Source of the DNA: Stenopsyche tienmushanensis
Lineage: Eukaryota; Arthropoda; Insecta; Trichoptera; Stenopsychidae
Length of the DNA: 64,000 nt
Direction of reading: 5' to 3'
NCBI GenBank assembly: GCA_008973525.1
Contig: WACJ01000520.1
Coordinates: 1,798,001 to 1,862,000 of the forward strand
In this document: positions 46,571 through 57,390 of the stretch, in pieces
Layout: every line of letters starts with the position of its first letter
Numbering within the stretch: the stretch's first letter is position 1
Position numbers and translations under genes: made by a program
The notes under the pieces: model-generated
Told to the model about the DNA's origin: nothing
What the model saw: only the letters and a program-made list of their open reading frames with translations
Database searches by the model: none

Positions 46571-47750
46571 ATTGGATAATATTTTGTATAAATCAAACTT
46601 ATTTCTACGCAATTTCTAATATTTTTAAATTCGTTGGCAGCTTAAAAGTCAAATGAAGATTTCTGCATATTAACATCCATACAATAAATGTTTATTTTCA
46701 ATCAAAAATGTATTTAAGATCTTGGATACTGCGCATCAATAGATGCGTCGCTCATTAAAAGCATTAATCGCTCATGTGATATTCACGGTTTTTTTTTTTC
46801 GTCTGTCAATTTGAATGGCCACCGTTCAAAGTGACCGACGAAGGATTACATTGATGAGGCATTATAAAGGAAAGGATGTAAGTCGAATGGGATTACAGAG
46901 CCCATGACGTCATTGGCGAGCATCACGACTCTGAAGTAGCATCTCAAAGGATACATCCGTAAGCCCAAAGTCTGCGTCGTGAACAATTATATAGGGAAAT
47001 AAGAGAGCGACGTGGTGTTTGCGTCTTCGGAAGACCGACCTGTCAACTGTCGTTATTTAATTCGATGTCTTTTATAGGCCGACAATAAAACGCACCCAAC
47101 ATCTCAGTTGGACTTCAATTATCTCCGTTTAAACGATCGCCCTGATTGGTCGACTGCCGTCATGGGCGACGACTGCGGCTTCCCTTAACGTCCTCCCGTC
47201 TACAATGCACCGTTTTTGTAATGTCACCATTAAAAATTTTAATTTCGCCTTTGTAAGTGCACTCGAAATAAGCCTGGGACACGTCTCCTCGGACGACAGC
47301 CGAGTCCCAACATATTGCAGACAGACTGCCCGTCAGATGCATAAATAGTCGAGTCAGCCCTCCTTGTATGACGGCCGTATAAATTGTTGCTTTGGAATCG
47401 TTAATTCAGTTTAAGAGATTCCGATCAGGTCGGTTTATCCAGGTCTATCCTGACAAATGCGGTTGGGTGTCAAAAGTCCACTTTGCCCACGCATTGCGTA
47501 CGATCTTCTGATTTGCCGTCCGTACAGTTTACGATCGGCAATAACTCACAATTATTAAATCAGGCTCTTGTGAATCATCATGTAAGGAATATATAATGCA
47601 TGCGATCATTTCAGAAATGATATCAAACATGAGCAAAATTACAGAGTTCCAAAGACAAAGTAATCGAACTGTATTAAAACGAGGATGAAATTGAGATTCC
47701 TGAATCTTAAAGTGAAGATATTATGGAATATTCATATTAAAAAAGTGCTG
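46571..47750. other. Single-copy block, no gene recognised
   Basis: 46571-46800 AT-rich, 46800-47600 GC-balanced and CpG-containing. A 60-codon antisense frame (47160-47342) without known motif. Confidence 0.35.
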
Positions 47751-47754
47751 GACC

Positions 47755-47865
47755 AAGTGTTGGTATAGTGGTTTAGATCCTAGACTCTTACTATAAAAGT
47801 TTCGGATTCAAATTGAAATTGTTTGATTTGATTCGCCAGATTAAAATTTTGATGAGTACAGCACG
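47755..47865 (+). repeat. tRNA-derived SINE
   Basis: TGGTATAGTGG at 47761 matches the RNA polymerase III A box and TTTCGGATTCAAATT at about 47800 resembles the B box, spaced as in a tRNA. CTAGACTCTTACTATAAAAG lies between. The minus-strand copy near 61.3 kb shares this plan, so it is a dispersed SINE and not a lone tRNA pseudogene. No clear 3' tail. Confidence 0.5.
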
Positions 47866-47867
47866 CG

Positions 47868-48126
47868 TATTGGCGATCGAATTCCAGTGATTCAGAAAGA
47901 ACATTCTTGCACGTTGATTTTCGAGAGAATGTCTTACAGATCAACTGTGTTTATTTATTGATATACAAGCTTTATACACGCTACGCGGTCCTGAGATATA
48001 AATGGATTTGTACGGACGATAAGTGGCGGATATACAAATTTAGCATCTAGTGACATTTTGCATCTCTCTTTAGACGCAATGTCGCTTAGAGCGCTGTTTA
48101 TATAAGCAGATTTAATTCTCCAGATT
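47868..48126 (-). repeat. LTR-like repeat family B, long inverted copy
   Basis: Minus strand: AGATGCTAAATTTGTATATC, CGCCACTTATCGTCCGTACA, TTGTATATCAATAAATAAAC, CACAGTTGATCTGTAAG, CGTGCAAGAATGTTCTTTCT and GAATTCGATCGCCAATACGC. It extends further upstream than other copies and shows a possible start at TGTCGCTGTTAATCTGGAG. Confidence 0.5.
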
Positions 48127-48516
48127 AACAGCGACATCATCCGTCTCTCTTCGGGTGCAATGTGTTATTTTAACAACGCCATCTCTTGTGGCCCTGCGGA
48201 AACATTGCACCTGCATATCGACCGATCGCTTCTTGCGCGCGCACCGTTGCTGGTTGGGTAGTGTCACGCAGGAGGCGGGAGTCAGAAGAGTCGTCGGTTA
48301 GCCTTGGTTGCGGGAGGTCGTCCCTCCTGCAGTCAGATCTTTCTCTCTCGTGTGGAATAAATAATTATTTAGAGAAGAAAGTATTTCTATTTGATGCCCG
48401 TCTATTCCCATCCATTCGTCTAGCAACATCACGGCCCGATAGAAGAACGAACCCGTGTGCTAGCCGCCTGGGGACTCTGCCCTGAGAGCGCCCCCACCCC
48501 AACGTTACATCTCAAT
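48127..48516 (+). mobile_element. LTR A, first of two tandem copies
   Basis: Begins AACAGCGACATCATCCG, contains GCACCGTTGCTGGTTGGGTA, CACGCAGGAGGCGGGAGTCA, CCTTGGTTGCGGGAGG, an AATAAATAA polyadenylation-like site and CTGAGAGCGCC, ending CAACGTTACA. All these blocks recur in the next copy. The GTTACA edge is the position where the next copy meets its primer-binding site. Confidence 0.6.
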
Positions 48517-48840
48517 TCAACAGCGACATTTATGATGCTGTGAATATATTGTATCTGAAAGAATGACATCTATCATTTCTTGCGCATGTACCGTTGTTGG
48601 TCCGGTATTGACGCGCAGGAGATGGGAGTCATCGAATAACCTTGGCTGCGGGAAGACGTTCTCCTCGTGATCAGATCCCTCTCCCTCGTCCTCAATAAAT
48701 AAACCTTCATCCCTCCGCTTAAATCCCTTACAACCCGAAATAAGAACGTATCCTCATACGAGCGCAGCCATCTCGAGAGCGCGCCACACTTTTCACCAAG
48801 TTACATTGGTGTCAGAAACGACAGCGGTCGTTTATATACT
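48517..48840 (+). mobile_element. LTR A, second copy with primer-binding site
   Basis: GCATGTACCGTTGTTGGTCC, ACGCGCAGGAGATGGGAGTC, CCTTGGCTGCGGGAAG, CCCTCTCCCTCGTCCTCAAT and AATAAATAAACC match copy 1. It ends CAAGTTACAT followed by TGGTGTCAGAAACG at 48807, the beginning of the tRNA-Leu-type primer-binding site seen intact at 43599. A diverged relative is at 54230. The order suggests an LTR retrotransposon 5' edge; no gag or pol recognised after it. Confidence 0.6.
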
Positions 48841-50435
48841 GATCCGCGCTGAACAAAATGGCTTACATGTTACATATTTTACATGTTTGTATAAGTTTGT
48901 ATGAATGCATTGCATGCATTCGAACTGGTCATGGACGTCATGACGTTGGACCAAAAAGTGTGTATTAAAAAGATGTTATGGAAGAAGTTGAAAGCCTCTG
49001 CAAACGGACTGCATGTTATCTCAACCGTAGTTTCAAATAATAAGCGCATCTCGTCGATCTTTTAAATGCTCCTACTTAGCATATCGAAATGCTATCATTA
49101 CACCACGTCTAATTAGAAGTCCCCGTCTCGTCCTCTTCAAAGGACGCCACAAAAGAAGAAAGAGGAGAAGATTTTTATCGAAGTAAAGCAATTCTTACTC
49201 GCTGAATCCCATCACAATAAATTGACCGCATTAGTCGTCTCCTTCGGCTGATCAGTTTGGATCTCATTATAAAAAATACGTAAATAAAACAGCCTCCGAA
49301 AGACCTTTCCAAGCGACGATCTTCTCGGGCAGGGCTCCACAGTCAGTCATACGACACTCGAGCCGCTTAAATATTTATGCCCAGACAAAAGACACAGCCA
49401 TCGAAGAACGGTAAACAAGAATAAATAGTAATAGAATAACGTTTCGGGCGTAAAAAAGGCAGCAAATGGGTTCGTGACCGAATTCGTGACTGTTGTAAAA
49501 CAGTTGCTTCCAAAGCGCTTTGTGATGGGACTACTGCCTCATATATAAGAAACGGGTCGTTCATTGTCAATTATCCATGGACTTTACGTCTTTTATCATT
49601 ATTAAAACGTCTTTGGACTCACACATGACAATGAAGAAGGAATGCGTCCGAGAATGACAGCACCGGGCTGATGAGCTCTTAGATGAACTCTAATAATCGA
49701 TGACTAAATATTCTTAGTACAACGACATTTTGAAGGGTCTCATCCTGCCATCGTGTATCAAAATGAGACCTGATGAATATCTTTTGACGAATATATATAT
49801 GTATATAATTTCGGGTGGGGATATTTCTTGCGATCGGCCCAAACGTGAAAGGGCAAAGTCGTAACGACCCGAATAATTTGACCGGCGTCCGAATGTCAGA
49901 TATTAGCTGTCAAATAATATGAGCCGTTGACGAGGCGTGAGGATATTTTGATTCGTATGAAGGGAGTCCCGAATGTCTCAATCTTGTCATTCCGTCCGTC
50001 CGGATTGAAACCTTTTTCATCGCTTTTATATTCCGGAGTGAGACGGACAAGTCTCCTTTTGCCAGTTGAATAATAGCTGGCCGTTTTTAGGCATCCCTCG
50101 ACCGGTTCCCGCGCCGAAAGGTAACAGTCCTGTCGACATTATGCCCTTAAAGGCTACCGGGCTCGACTTCGGAATGTGACAAATAAACTTATTGCTCAAC
50201 CCTCATATTGAATAGCGCCTCCTTCATTTTTTCCCTTCGGCCTTGGCGAGTCGGGTGTTATTCTGGAAGTCAATTTAAATTCAAGCAATAAAGCTGTCGA
50301 CTGCCATTTGACATTTAACTGATTCCTTTAATGTATGGAAAATAACGGCCGCGGTGACCTTCGGCCATTCAATTTCAAGGACTGACGAATTGTGTGCTAA
50401 AAAGGTGTCTATATTTTATTCTGACTTGTTTTTAA
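48841..50435. other. Mostly single-copy block, no gene recognised
   Basis: 48841-49060 could be the leader of the LTR element but has no gag-like frame. From 49080 it is GC-balanced with no shared repeats and no recognisable exon. Confidence 0.35.
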
Positions 50436-50439
50436 ATAA

Positions 50440-50846
50440 ATAAGTTTTTGTCGGCCATTTTGTTCAGTCACAGTAAATTCTTCCATTGGAGATGTCGTCG
50501 CGCGCTTTCACTACGTCTAATCAGTGTAAGATCCACGCAGTCATCCATTTTTTTACTTTGCAGAACAATACCGCCGCAAATATCAATCAAGTCTCCTTGG
50601 TGATATTGTGTCAGAAATACTTGGTTACAAGAAGTTGTAAGCGAGATGGTGCCCAGAATACCCACACCGTGAATTTTCGGTATCACTTTGCACAGAAGGG
50701 AGAAGCTTTTCTGAAATCTATCGTGACGGGAGATGAATCCAAAAAGAGCCGGCGGTTATGCGTGACGACCTTTTCATCGGAAGAATATACTGCGACTGAA
50801 CAAAATGGCCGACAAACACTCGGGATTAAACAAACTGACTGATATT
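50440..50846 (+). mobile_element. Mariner family F1, fold-back deletion derivative
   Basis: An open frame from ATG 50486 reads MEMSSRAFTT, then IHAVIHFFTLQNNTAANI (first helix-turn-helix region), and, after the same internal deletion as the 5.6 kb copy, EAFLKSIVTGDES (first catalytic Asp of mariner). Directly after this, 50757-50818 is the inverse of the leader and first codons at 50450-50510, so the element has about 60-base inverted arms made of 5' end sequence. The 118-codon frame is uninterrupted but lacks most of the catalytic domain. Confidence 0.75.
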
Positions 50847-51080
50847 GTAAAAATAGTTCTTATTGCTCTTGTCTTAAAAAGTAATTTTCAATGAAAGGTG
50901 GGGTCAAATCATGACCAAAGCACTTCTTTGTTTTTTCGTGGTCACTCGCTGCTCCCAAATCTTCATATAGAATATAACCTCGTTTAACGCTTTGGATGTG
51001 TCCCTAGACAATAAATCACTAAATGAAACAGCGTTAAACCCTAAAGGAGTACTATCCCAGGGCCTGTGACCCCCCCTCCA
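50847..51080. other. Short block without gene
   Basis: Nothing recognised. Confidence 0.3.
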
Positions 51081-51084
51081 CTAT

Positions 51085-51310
51085 TCAGAAAGAGCACTCT
51101 TGTACATTGAGCTCGGAGACAGACAGAGACAAACAGAACTTAGCGCAGTTCGGGAGACAGAGACGGAGAGCTCCTCATTGTATAAAGATTGTATAAATCG
51201 TTAGTCCAAATTCATCAACTAATAATGATTTAGATTTCAAGTTTATTATTGGTTTGCGCAATGAATTGACCGAATATTGTATGCTATCAACAGTGCTTAT
51301 TTACAATTGA
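51085..51310 (-). repeat. LTR-like repeat family B, inverted copy
   Basis: ATTCAGAAAGAGCACTCTTG, GACAGAGACGGAGAGC, TTGTATAAATCGTTAGTCC, AATATTGTATGCTATCAACA and GTGCTTATTTACA match the family inverted. Confidence 0.45.
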
Positions 51311-51439
51311 CTCTGCCTCGAATTGAAGATTGTCTTACGCTGATAGGAGCTGACAGAAAGTAATCGGTGTAAAGCGATTTATAAAGCATCGTTCATTTTT
51401 GTGATGCATGTTCTGTTTCTTCTAAAAAATATGATAGTT

Positions 51440-51835
51440 GTAACCTTTTGAGGAGTGCAGTCGCGTATTTGCGATCAAATTCCAGTGATTCATAAAGAGC
51501 ATTCTTGCATGTTGAATTCGGAAAGAGACTGAGACGAAGAGTGTCCTGCGCGTTGAATTTAGAGATTGTGAATGAAAGACAAAGATGAAGAAAGTGTTTC
51601 GCGTACATTTTTCCATTGGATACATCGATAACCCAAATTTATCAACTAATAATGATAACCCAAATTAATCGATTTCAAGTGTATTGTTTATGTTTACGCA
51701 AAAAAATGAAGGAATATTGTGTGATATAAGTGTTTAATTATTTATATACAAGTTTTATACACACTGCGTGGTCTTCAGAGATAAGTACATTTATACGCAC
51801 GATAAGTGGCGAATATACAAACATAGCATCACTCG
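51440..51835 (-). repeat. LTR-like repeat family B, longest inverted copy
   Basis: From right to left: GATGCTATGTTTGTATATTC, CGCCACTTATCGTGCG, CACGCAGTGTGTATAAAACT, AATAATTAAACAC, AATATTCCTTC, ATCGATTAATTTGGGTTATC and GAATTTGATCGCAAATACG. It has an internal duplication of the AAGAGTGTCCTGC / AGCATTCTTGCATG region. Confidence 0.5.
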
Positions 51836-52624
51836 CCAAAAACCTTTCTGTACTTCGTCTTTATTCCAACATATTTTTAATCATTTTTAAAAGCGAATTT
51901 ATCTGTAAAATACGAAAGGTTGCTTAGTTATGTGTATAATTACGCTAACGTGATTATTACAAGCGTGTGTGCGGGGCTTGTGAGTATCAATTGGTAAAGC
52001 CAACCCAAGGATATATCTGCATAATTAGTAATTAAAACTCAATTACATCTTTCTCTCTCTGTATAATATTGTATAATACAGTACGATAAGTTATAAAATA
52101 TATATACTTGGTTACTGTCATCGTCTTTACAAACATCTAGACAAAGCATCCTTTTTTGCGCGCGAATCTTCAGAGCCGCCATCACATTTTTGCAAGAAGA
52201 CGAAGCATATTCGTCGCCAATAAACAAAGAGTTTTATTCAAGTAATGTCGAAATCTCTTCTTTTTATTAGCCATATGATTTTCTGGAACAGCCGGCATGC
52301 GACAGCCGTCAACGATCTCGACGACGCGGGGTACGATTCCCGCAGGAGTCGTTTCACACCCGGCTTTTCCCCGTCAACATTGTGCCACATTGTTAGATGC
52401 CGGGACATAAATATTTCTGGCGATTTTACGCTTTTTCGCGGTTTCGAATGTTCGTATCCCGGACCGGGTAATAAATCTCTCGCACCTATAATTGTGCGGT
52501 TTCGGATTCGCGTTCCCGACGCTCGCGTATTTTTCTGGGCACTTGGATGCGCCCATATGGGTCCTGTGTGAGCCCCCGGGACTAAAAATGTACCACCTGA
52601 ATGCACTATTATTTTATCATCATA
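51836..52624. other. Single-copy block upstream of recursive site 2
   Basis: GC-balanced from 52140. Antisense-overlapping frames at 52245-52571 (+) and 52238-52606 (-) carry no motif. No shared repeats. Confidence 0.35.
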
Positions 52625-52662
52625 TACTAATTGTCTTATTATTATTGTTTCAGGTGAGTCCG
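52625..52662 (+). other. Candidate recursive splice site (ratchet point) 2
   Basis: A TACTAAT branch-point-like motif (about 52625-52631) precedes a T-rich tract and CAG at 52651-52653, directly fused to GTGAGT at 52654-52659. It shares TTGTTTCAGGTGAGTC with the site near 26.68 kb, while the sequence on either side differs, so the two are not copies of one repeat. Both lie on the + strand about 26 kb apart, a spacing of the kind expected for successive ratchet points in a giant intron. The branch point, tract, acceptor and donor are all close to consensus. Confidence 0.62.
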
Positions 52663-54225
52663 ATTGAATACCATCGATAAACCATCGATAACCACATGCA
52701 TAACAATCAAATCTATGTAAGTACGACTTAAGCTTTTAAGCATCAGCAATTATCTACGTTTCTGCAGAATTTCAGCACAGATTGGATGTATTGTAAACGA
52801 GGATTGTTAATGTGTCCATCTTGAATACTACAATCATTGCTATGAATTATTCCAAGAACTATGATGATTCTTGATGGAATTGCGTACCGATCGTTAAATG
52901 ATTTTCTCGAATCATGTTATTTAATTCGTTTTTTATGCACAAAGCCATGAGGTACGTCGATGTATTGATTTTGGACATAAATTCGAACATTATATAAAAT
53001 ATCTGAAATAATTCAAGTTCCAATTTACTAACGCAACAGGATGAAATAGTCTCAATAGCTTGAGATCCATAAATTCCGCGCGTAATATTCAAATGATAAT
53101 GACCCCCATTCGAGACCCGGATTTTAAAAGGAAACGACTGTCTACAGCCGAGACAAAATTTCAATTATTCTCAATTTTAATCCGCGTCAATCCTTTCATT
53201 TTTGCGTCCTTTATGCCGAACGCCCACCGCCTTCTTGAGCAGTACTCCCATTCTACGGGCACACGTCTAGAGAGCAAACATCCGCGGTTGGTGCTCTCAG
53301 AATCCTTGTTATTTTTATTATGACATTTGTTTACACACGTATCGGCCCGAGAATAAATTGATATTTATTTATTTAAGTCCACCTACAAACCGACCGCGGA
53401 ATCAAATTTGAATATCATACATACATATGAGACCGGAATTGAAACGAATGTACGTCCAAGTGTTTCCACACCCCCGGAATGCTCGCCATCACTTCCCCAT
53501 GCGGTACTTTCGCGTTAGATGTACCCTTGGGACGATGAAATATGTGATGATTGTGTCCTGGAATATTCCTGGAATAAATACACAAATAAACAATGCATGA
53601 ATCTATCTGAGAAAGTTGATGATACAGGGTCTGTATCATGAGGCATTAACCATATCTGAGCTATGATACACATGCTGTCTCATTGATATTTATGCTTGAT
53701 ACATCAAAAATTGATCTAAATCAGATGATATCAAACATAAACGATCCTAATGCGGTATTTAAACTAGAATTATGTTATTTAAATATTATTTTTATAGTTT
53801 TTTTAAAAAAATATTGTAGTATAGCGTAAGTGAAATAGTATCCCCGCGCAATGCCGCTAAATGCTAAATTTGTAAATTTAGGGTGGGTGTTTGACTCTAC
53901 AGTGTCAACCCATAAACCCCAGGGAATGAGGACTATTGCTAATGGAAGGCATTCTGTGTGGCTACTCCGGGGTTATCCGTGTCAGATCACATAACAGGCA
54001 TAAACTCTGCATCATACTATGTCAATTTAAATGAATGTCAGCGTGCGGGAAGTATGTTCGTTCCAGATACATTCCTATATCGTTCATCCGATTGCGATGA
54101 AACTTTGCTGAGTTATTGGGCGTGTATCCGAGAAGGTTTTTACATTAGCACAATTATTCTTTTTGTGTGGAATTTGTTTTGCGAGATGTTTAACTGATGC
54201 ACCATTTTGGCGCATATTGGTCTGG
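52663..54225. other. Single-copy block downstream of recursive site 2
   Basis: Contains the short ATGATACACATGCTG repeat at 53661-53685. A 74-codon antisense frame (53415-53639) without known domain. Otherwise nothing recognised. Confidence 0.35.
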
Positions 54226-54229
54226 TGAT

Positions 54230-54425
54230 GCGCGCTGAATGCGATGGAAAGAGAGAGACAGTCGGTATTCGAGGCGAGAGATCCTAAATCGCATAATGAA
54301 CTCGCGTGCAAGCATAGCGGGACATCTTGGCTAACACGTGGGTGCAGAAAACGATCCGGAGACTCAGCTCTGAGAGCGCTTTCGCTCCACATTACACTGG
54401 TGTCAGAAACAGTGGCTCGTTTATA
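54230..54425 (+). mobile_element. LTR 3' edge fragment with primer-binding-site start
   Basis: GAGACTCAGCTCTGAGAGCG and CATTACACTGGTGTCAGAAA resemble the end of LTR A and its junction at 48807, followed by CAGTGGCTCGTTTATAT, also matching what follows there. Diverged relative; no internal genes. Confidence 0.5.
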
Positions 54426-56397
54426 TGTTGAACCGTTCTAAATGAGGGGATAGAAAATATGCTCGTTTCACGTTACAGTTGTAAGCATTTAATTTTTAGA
54501 TACAGGATAACAGGACATTTCTTTTTGTTTTGTCTGCGAAGGGAGGAAATGTTCAAAAGTCACCATCATTCTGATGATAGTTAAATATTGCTGGATCAAA
54601 ATAATGTATAGATAATTTATATTACATTTTAAGCAATGATTTTCAAACTGTGCTCCAAAAACACAAGCGGAAAATGATTATCGGTGGGGAAGATGCCTTA
54701 CATTATGATCTAAGCAGGTCTTTGCTTTTTTATGGTTATTCGCTGATCTCAATTATAAATAGGCTTCATATCCGATCAATTTTTTGTTGTTAGTGCGATT
54801 TGAATCGATGTATCGTGTTAACATCAAATACATTATGAATCATAAAAATATTTTATATGCATCCCGCATGCATCTTTCAATTTGGGTTTTGTTCATTTTG
54901 CATACAAATCACTTCGAAACAAATACGATTGTTTGGCACTCAATGTCGCAAATTTCATTGTTGTCACTTCTTTTTTTCGAAATCGCTGCAAAATCGCTGC
55001 GGAATCGTCGCTCTCGGTTTTACATTGTCAAAGTTTGATCACCTCTCTTCAAATTCGTCGAAGACAACAATGTATGCAATTCGTCACAACCGCATTGATA
55101 TATTTTTACGCCTGCGGTAAGCCACGATGTCGTCCATAATATTTCAGCTCTTAAGCTGTACACAAGACCGTTTGATTTACAATCTTCGAGGAATCAATCA
55201 GGTCCTCCGGGGCCGCCTAAAATATTGGATGTTTTAATGCACAAGACGTGTTTCTCCAATTTCGGATTAAATCTCTCAACATTTGTCCCATCGCTCCTAG
55301 ACGTGACTTTCCTTTGTGCTTTGAGAAGTTTTTAAACAAAGCCTTCATCTCGAACAAGAGCCGTGGATGACTTATCAGATCCGGGCTGACATCGGGTCCA
55401 TGATTGAGACATTACTTTACCAATATTTCATCTTCTTGCCTACAAACATCCTATTAGGCATCATACAGATGTGACAGTTCCATATTATCTGAGCATTTAT
55501 CTCGGCCTGTTGAAAAGTGCTTTGGTACATCGGTTATCTCCGGTGTTCATCAAATGGGATTCTGCGAAATACATCAGAGCTTTTTAACGTGTTTGTTTTT
55601 TTTTAATATGCAAATGTATTATTTCCTGAATTCTTAATAATGTGGGACCATTGATTGATGTTCGATCCTTCAGTGTTTTTTGTTGCGGATTTTTTGTTGT
55701 TGCGGTGTTGTTTTTATTCACCTTGCTGAACAAAGATATTTATGACCTTACACTTTTTCTCTCGAGCTTTAATGGGATTTGATCCGTTTTGTTTTATTTT
55801 TACAATCAACTTTCAAGATTGAATCCTTTAACGTGATTGTGTTTATTTCTCGCCCGAGGGGGGCAACGAATTTCAAGGATATTTTCTAGTCTTCCGGTGG
55901 GAAATGTGGGGAAGAAATGAAAATATTACCTCAGACATTCCGCTTTATAAATGCGACTCGAGTTAATGACCCGATCTCTTTTTGTACTGTCTATGTGCTA
56001 GTTTCTTAAAATGAAAATATTGCTAGATTACCATCATAAATATTACAGCTACAATTTATTAAGAAAAACATTTTTTTATCCAGTTTTACCACAATTTTCC
56101 ACTTCCTACAAATTTGGCATTTTTCATCAAATTTCCAGTTAAACATTCATAATTTTCATTTCATTTTGTTTGATTAATTCAAAACCGATGATTTATAACA
56201 CATCTCAACAGGCACACAATATAACATTTTTCATGGTTAAACCGGGCTTAAGGGTTGAAATAAGCATATCATTTCGAACTGATGCTGCTTTTATAAAGTA
56301 AAAATGAGATATTGCATGAGTTCATCAACGAGAGACTCGTTAAATTCATCTTGGCATTACATTGTAAATGATACTTTTATAAATAGAAATTCAAATG
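54426..56397. other. Single-copy block, no gene recognised
   Basis: AT-rich, with GC-balanced parts around 55130-55560. Overlapping + frames at 54784-55139 show no domain. No shared repeats. Confidence 0.35.
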
Positions 56398-56399
56398 TA

Positions 56400-56947
56400 C
56401 AATGCGGCAGGGAAACTACCTTTTTTTAAAAGTTAATAACATAAGCAAATACAAGATATCATCCTAATTGTATATTTAATGTTATAGAGAGATATTTAAA
56501 GTTTTTGTTTATTATATTTAAAAAATTATAATATTAAAAGTGGCTTCCGTTCTGGTCAATGTATTGAGATAGTCGAATTTTGAAGCTTCTCTTCATTATT
56601 TCCAGCATATCGACGGCTATATTATCCATAGTAGTTTGAATATTGTTCTTCATTTGAGCCAGGATCCTTGCCCTTGATCCTGCTGTAACTAAACTTATCC
56701 CACATTCATTTCTTCAAGCTTTGGTATTAAAAAAAAACCTCAATCGCGTTTCAGATAAGGAAGCTACTCTGCCGCACATGTGAAATCTCAATGCATTAAC
56801 CAGAAATTTTAATGATATAATTTTTTAATTAAGTAAATAAAAACTTTAAATATTTCTTTATGACATACAATAAGAATTAAATAGATATCTTTTGTATTGT
56901 TTATGTTATTCATTTTCAAAAAAAGGTAGTTTTTCTGCCGCATTTTG
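56400..56947 (-). mobile_element. Tc1/mariner-like element F5 with long inverted repeats
   Basis: Flanked by TA at 56398-56399 and 56948-56949. Both ends carry AATGCGGCAG, then AAACTACCTTTTTTT, and the inverted match continues, with gaps, for about 170 bases through a TATTTAAAGTTTTT block to AATGxATTGAGAT. In the centre the minus strand encodes RLSQYIDQNGSHF-stop, the C-terminal signature of a group of insect IS630/mariner-type transposases (CIxxNGxHFEH). The right arm repeats part of that C-terminal code, so the arm was built from the element's own 3' end. 548 bp, nonautonomous. Confidence 0.7.
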
Positions 56948-56974
56948 TATAAATAGTATTTTGATGGTCGCTTA

Positions 56975-57015
56975 TTAACCCGTTGATGAGGAATCTCGCA
57001 TATGCTGCAAATAAA
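56975..57015 (+). repeat. TTAA-type repeat family c, terminus
   Basis: TTAACCCGTTGATGAGGAAT then CTCGCATATGCTGC; the best-preserved family c end. Confidence 0.5.
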
Positions 57016-57269
57016 GCTGCCCATTTAATTATTTCTCAACACTAATTGACCCAAAATTCTTTTAAAAAATGGGTTTGCTTTTAAATGTAAATTCTTCATA
57101 GCCATGATTGTGACCTAAGATTTGTATAATGTACGAATAGCCTACTGTCTCTTTTAGTCCGATCAGAATTTATAGTTTTTTAAAGAAAAGTGTAAAAACG
57201 GCACGTATTTTTGGCACTACCGATATAAACATAAATGTTTTGTCTCAAATAGGATCACATTTGGTATTT

Positions 57270-57390
57270 ATCGTATTAGAAATAGAAGCATGGCATTGAA
57301 AATAAATCATCATGGAACACTACGCCACGTGTGCAAGCATTCTCTTTTTAGATCGCTAATATGCGTGCATACTCTTCAAAGGTTTAATGA
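57270..57390 (-). repeat. TTAA-type repeat, related end
   Basis: TTAGAAATAGAAGCATGGCA and TTGAAAAT match 13275-13300. The right end is the inverse of TTAAACCTTTGAAGAGTATG followed by CACGCATAT. Confidence 0.45.

Noticed and set aside
47755..47835. Functional tRNA gene
   Set aside because: The boxes are tRNA-like but stems do not pair convincingly and a dispersed relative exists, so SINE is the better reading.
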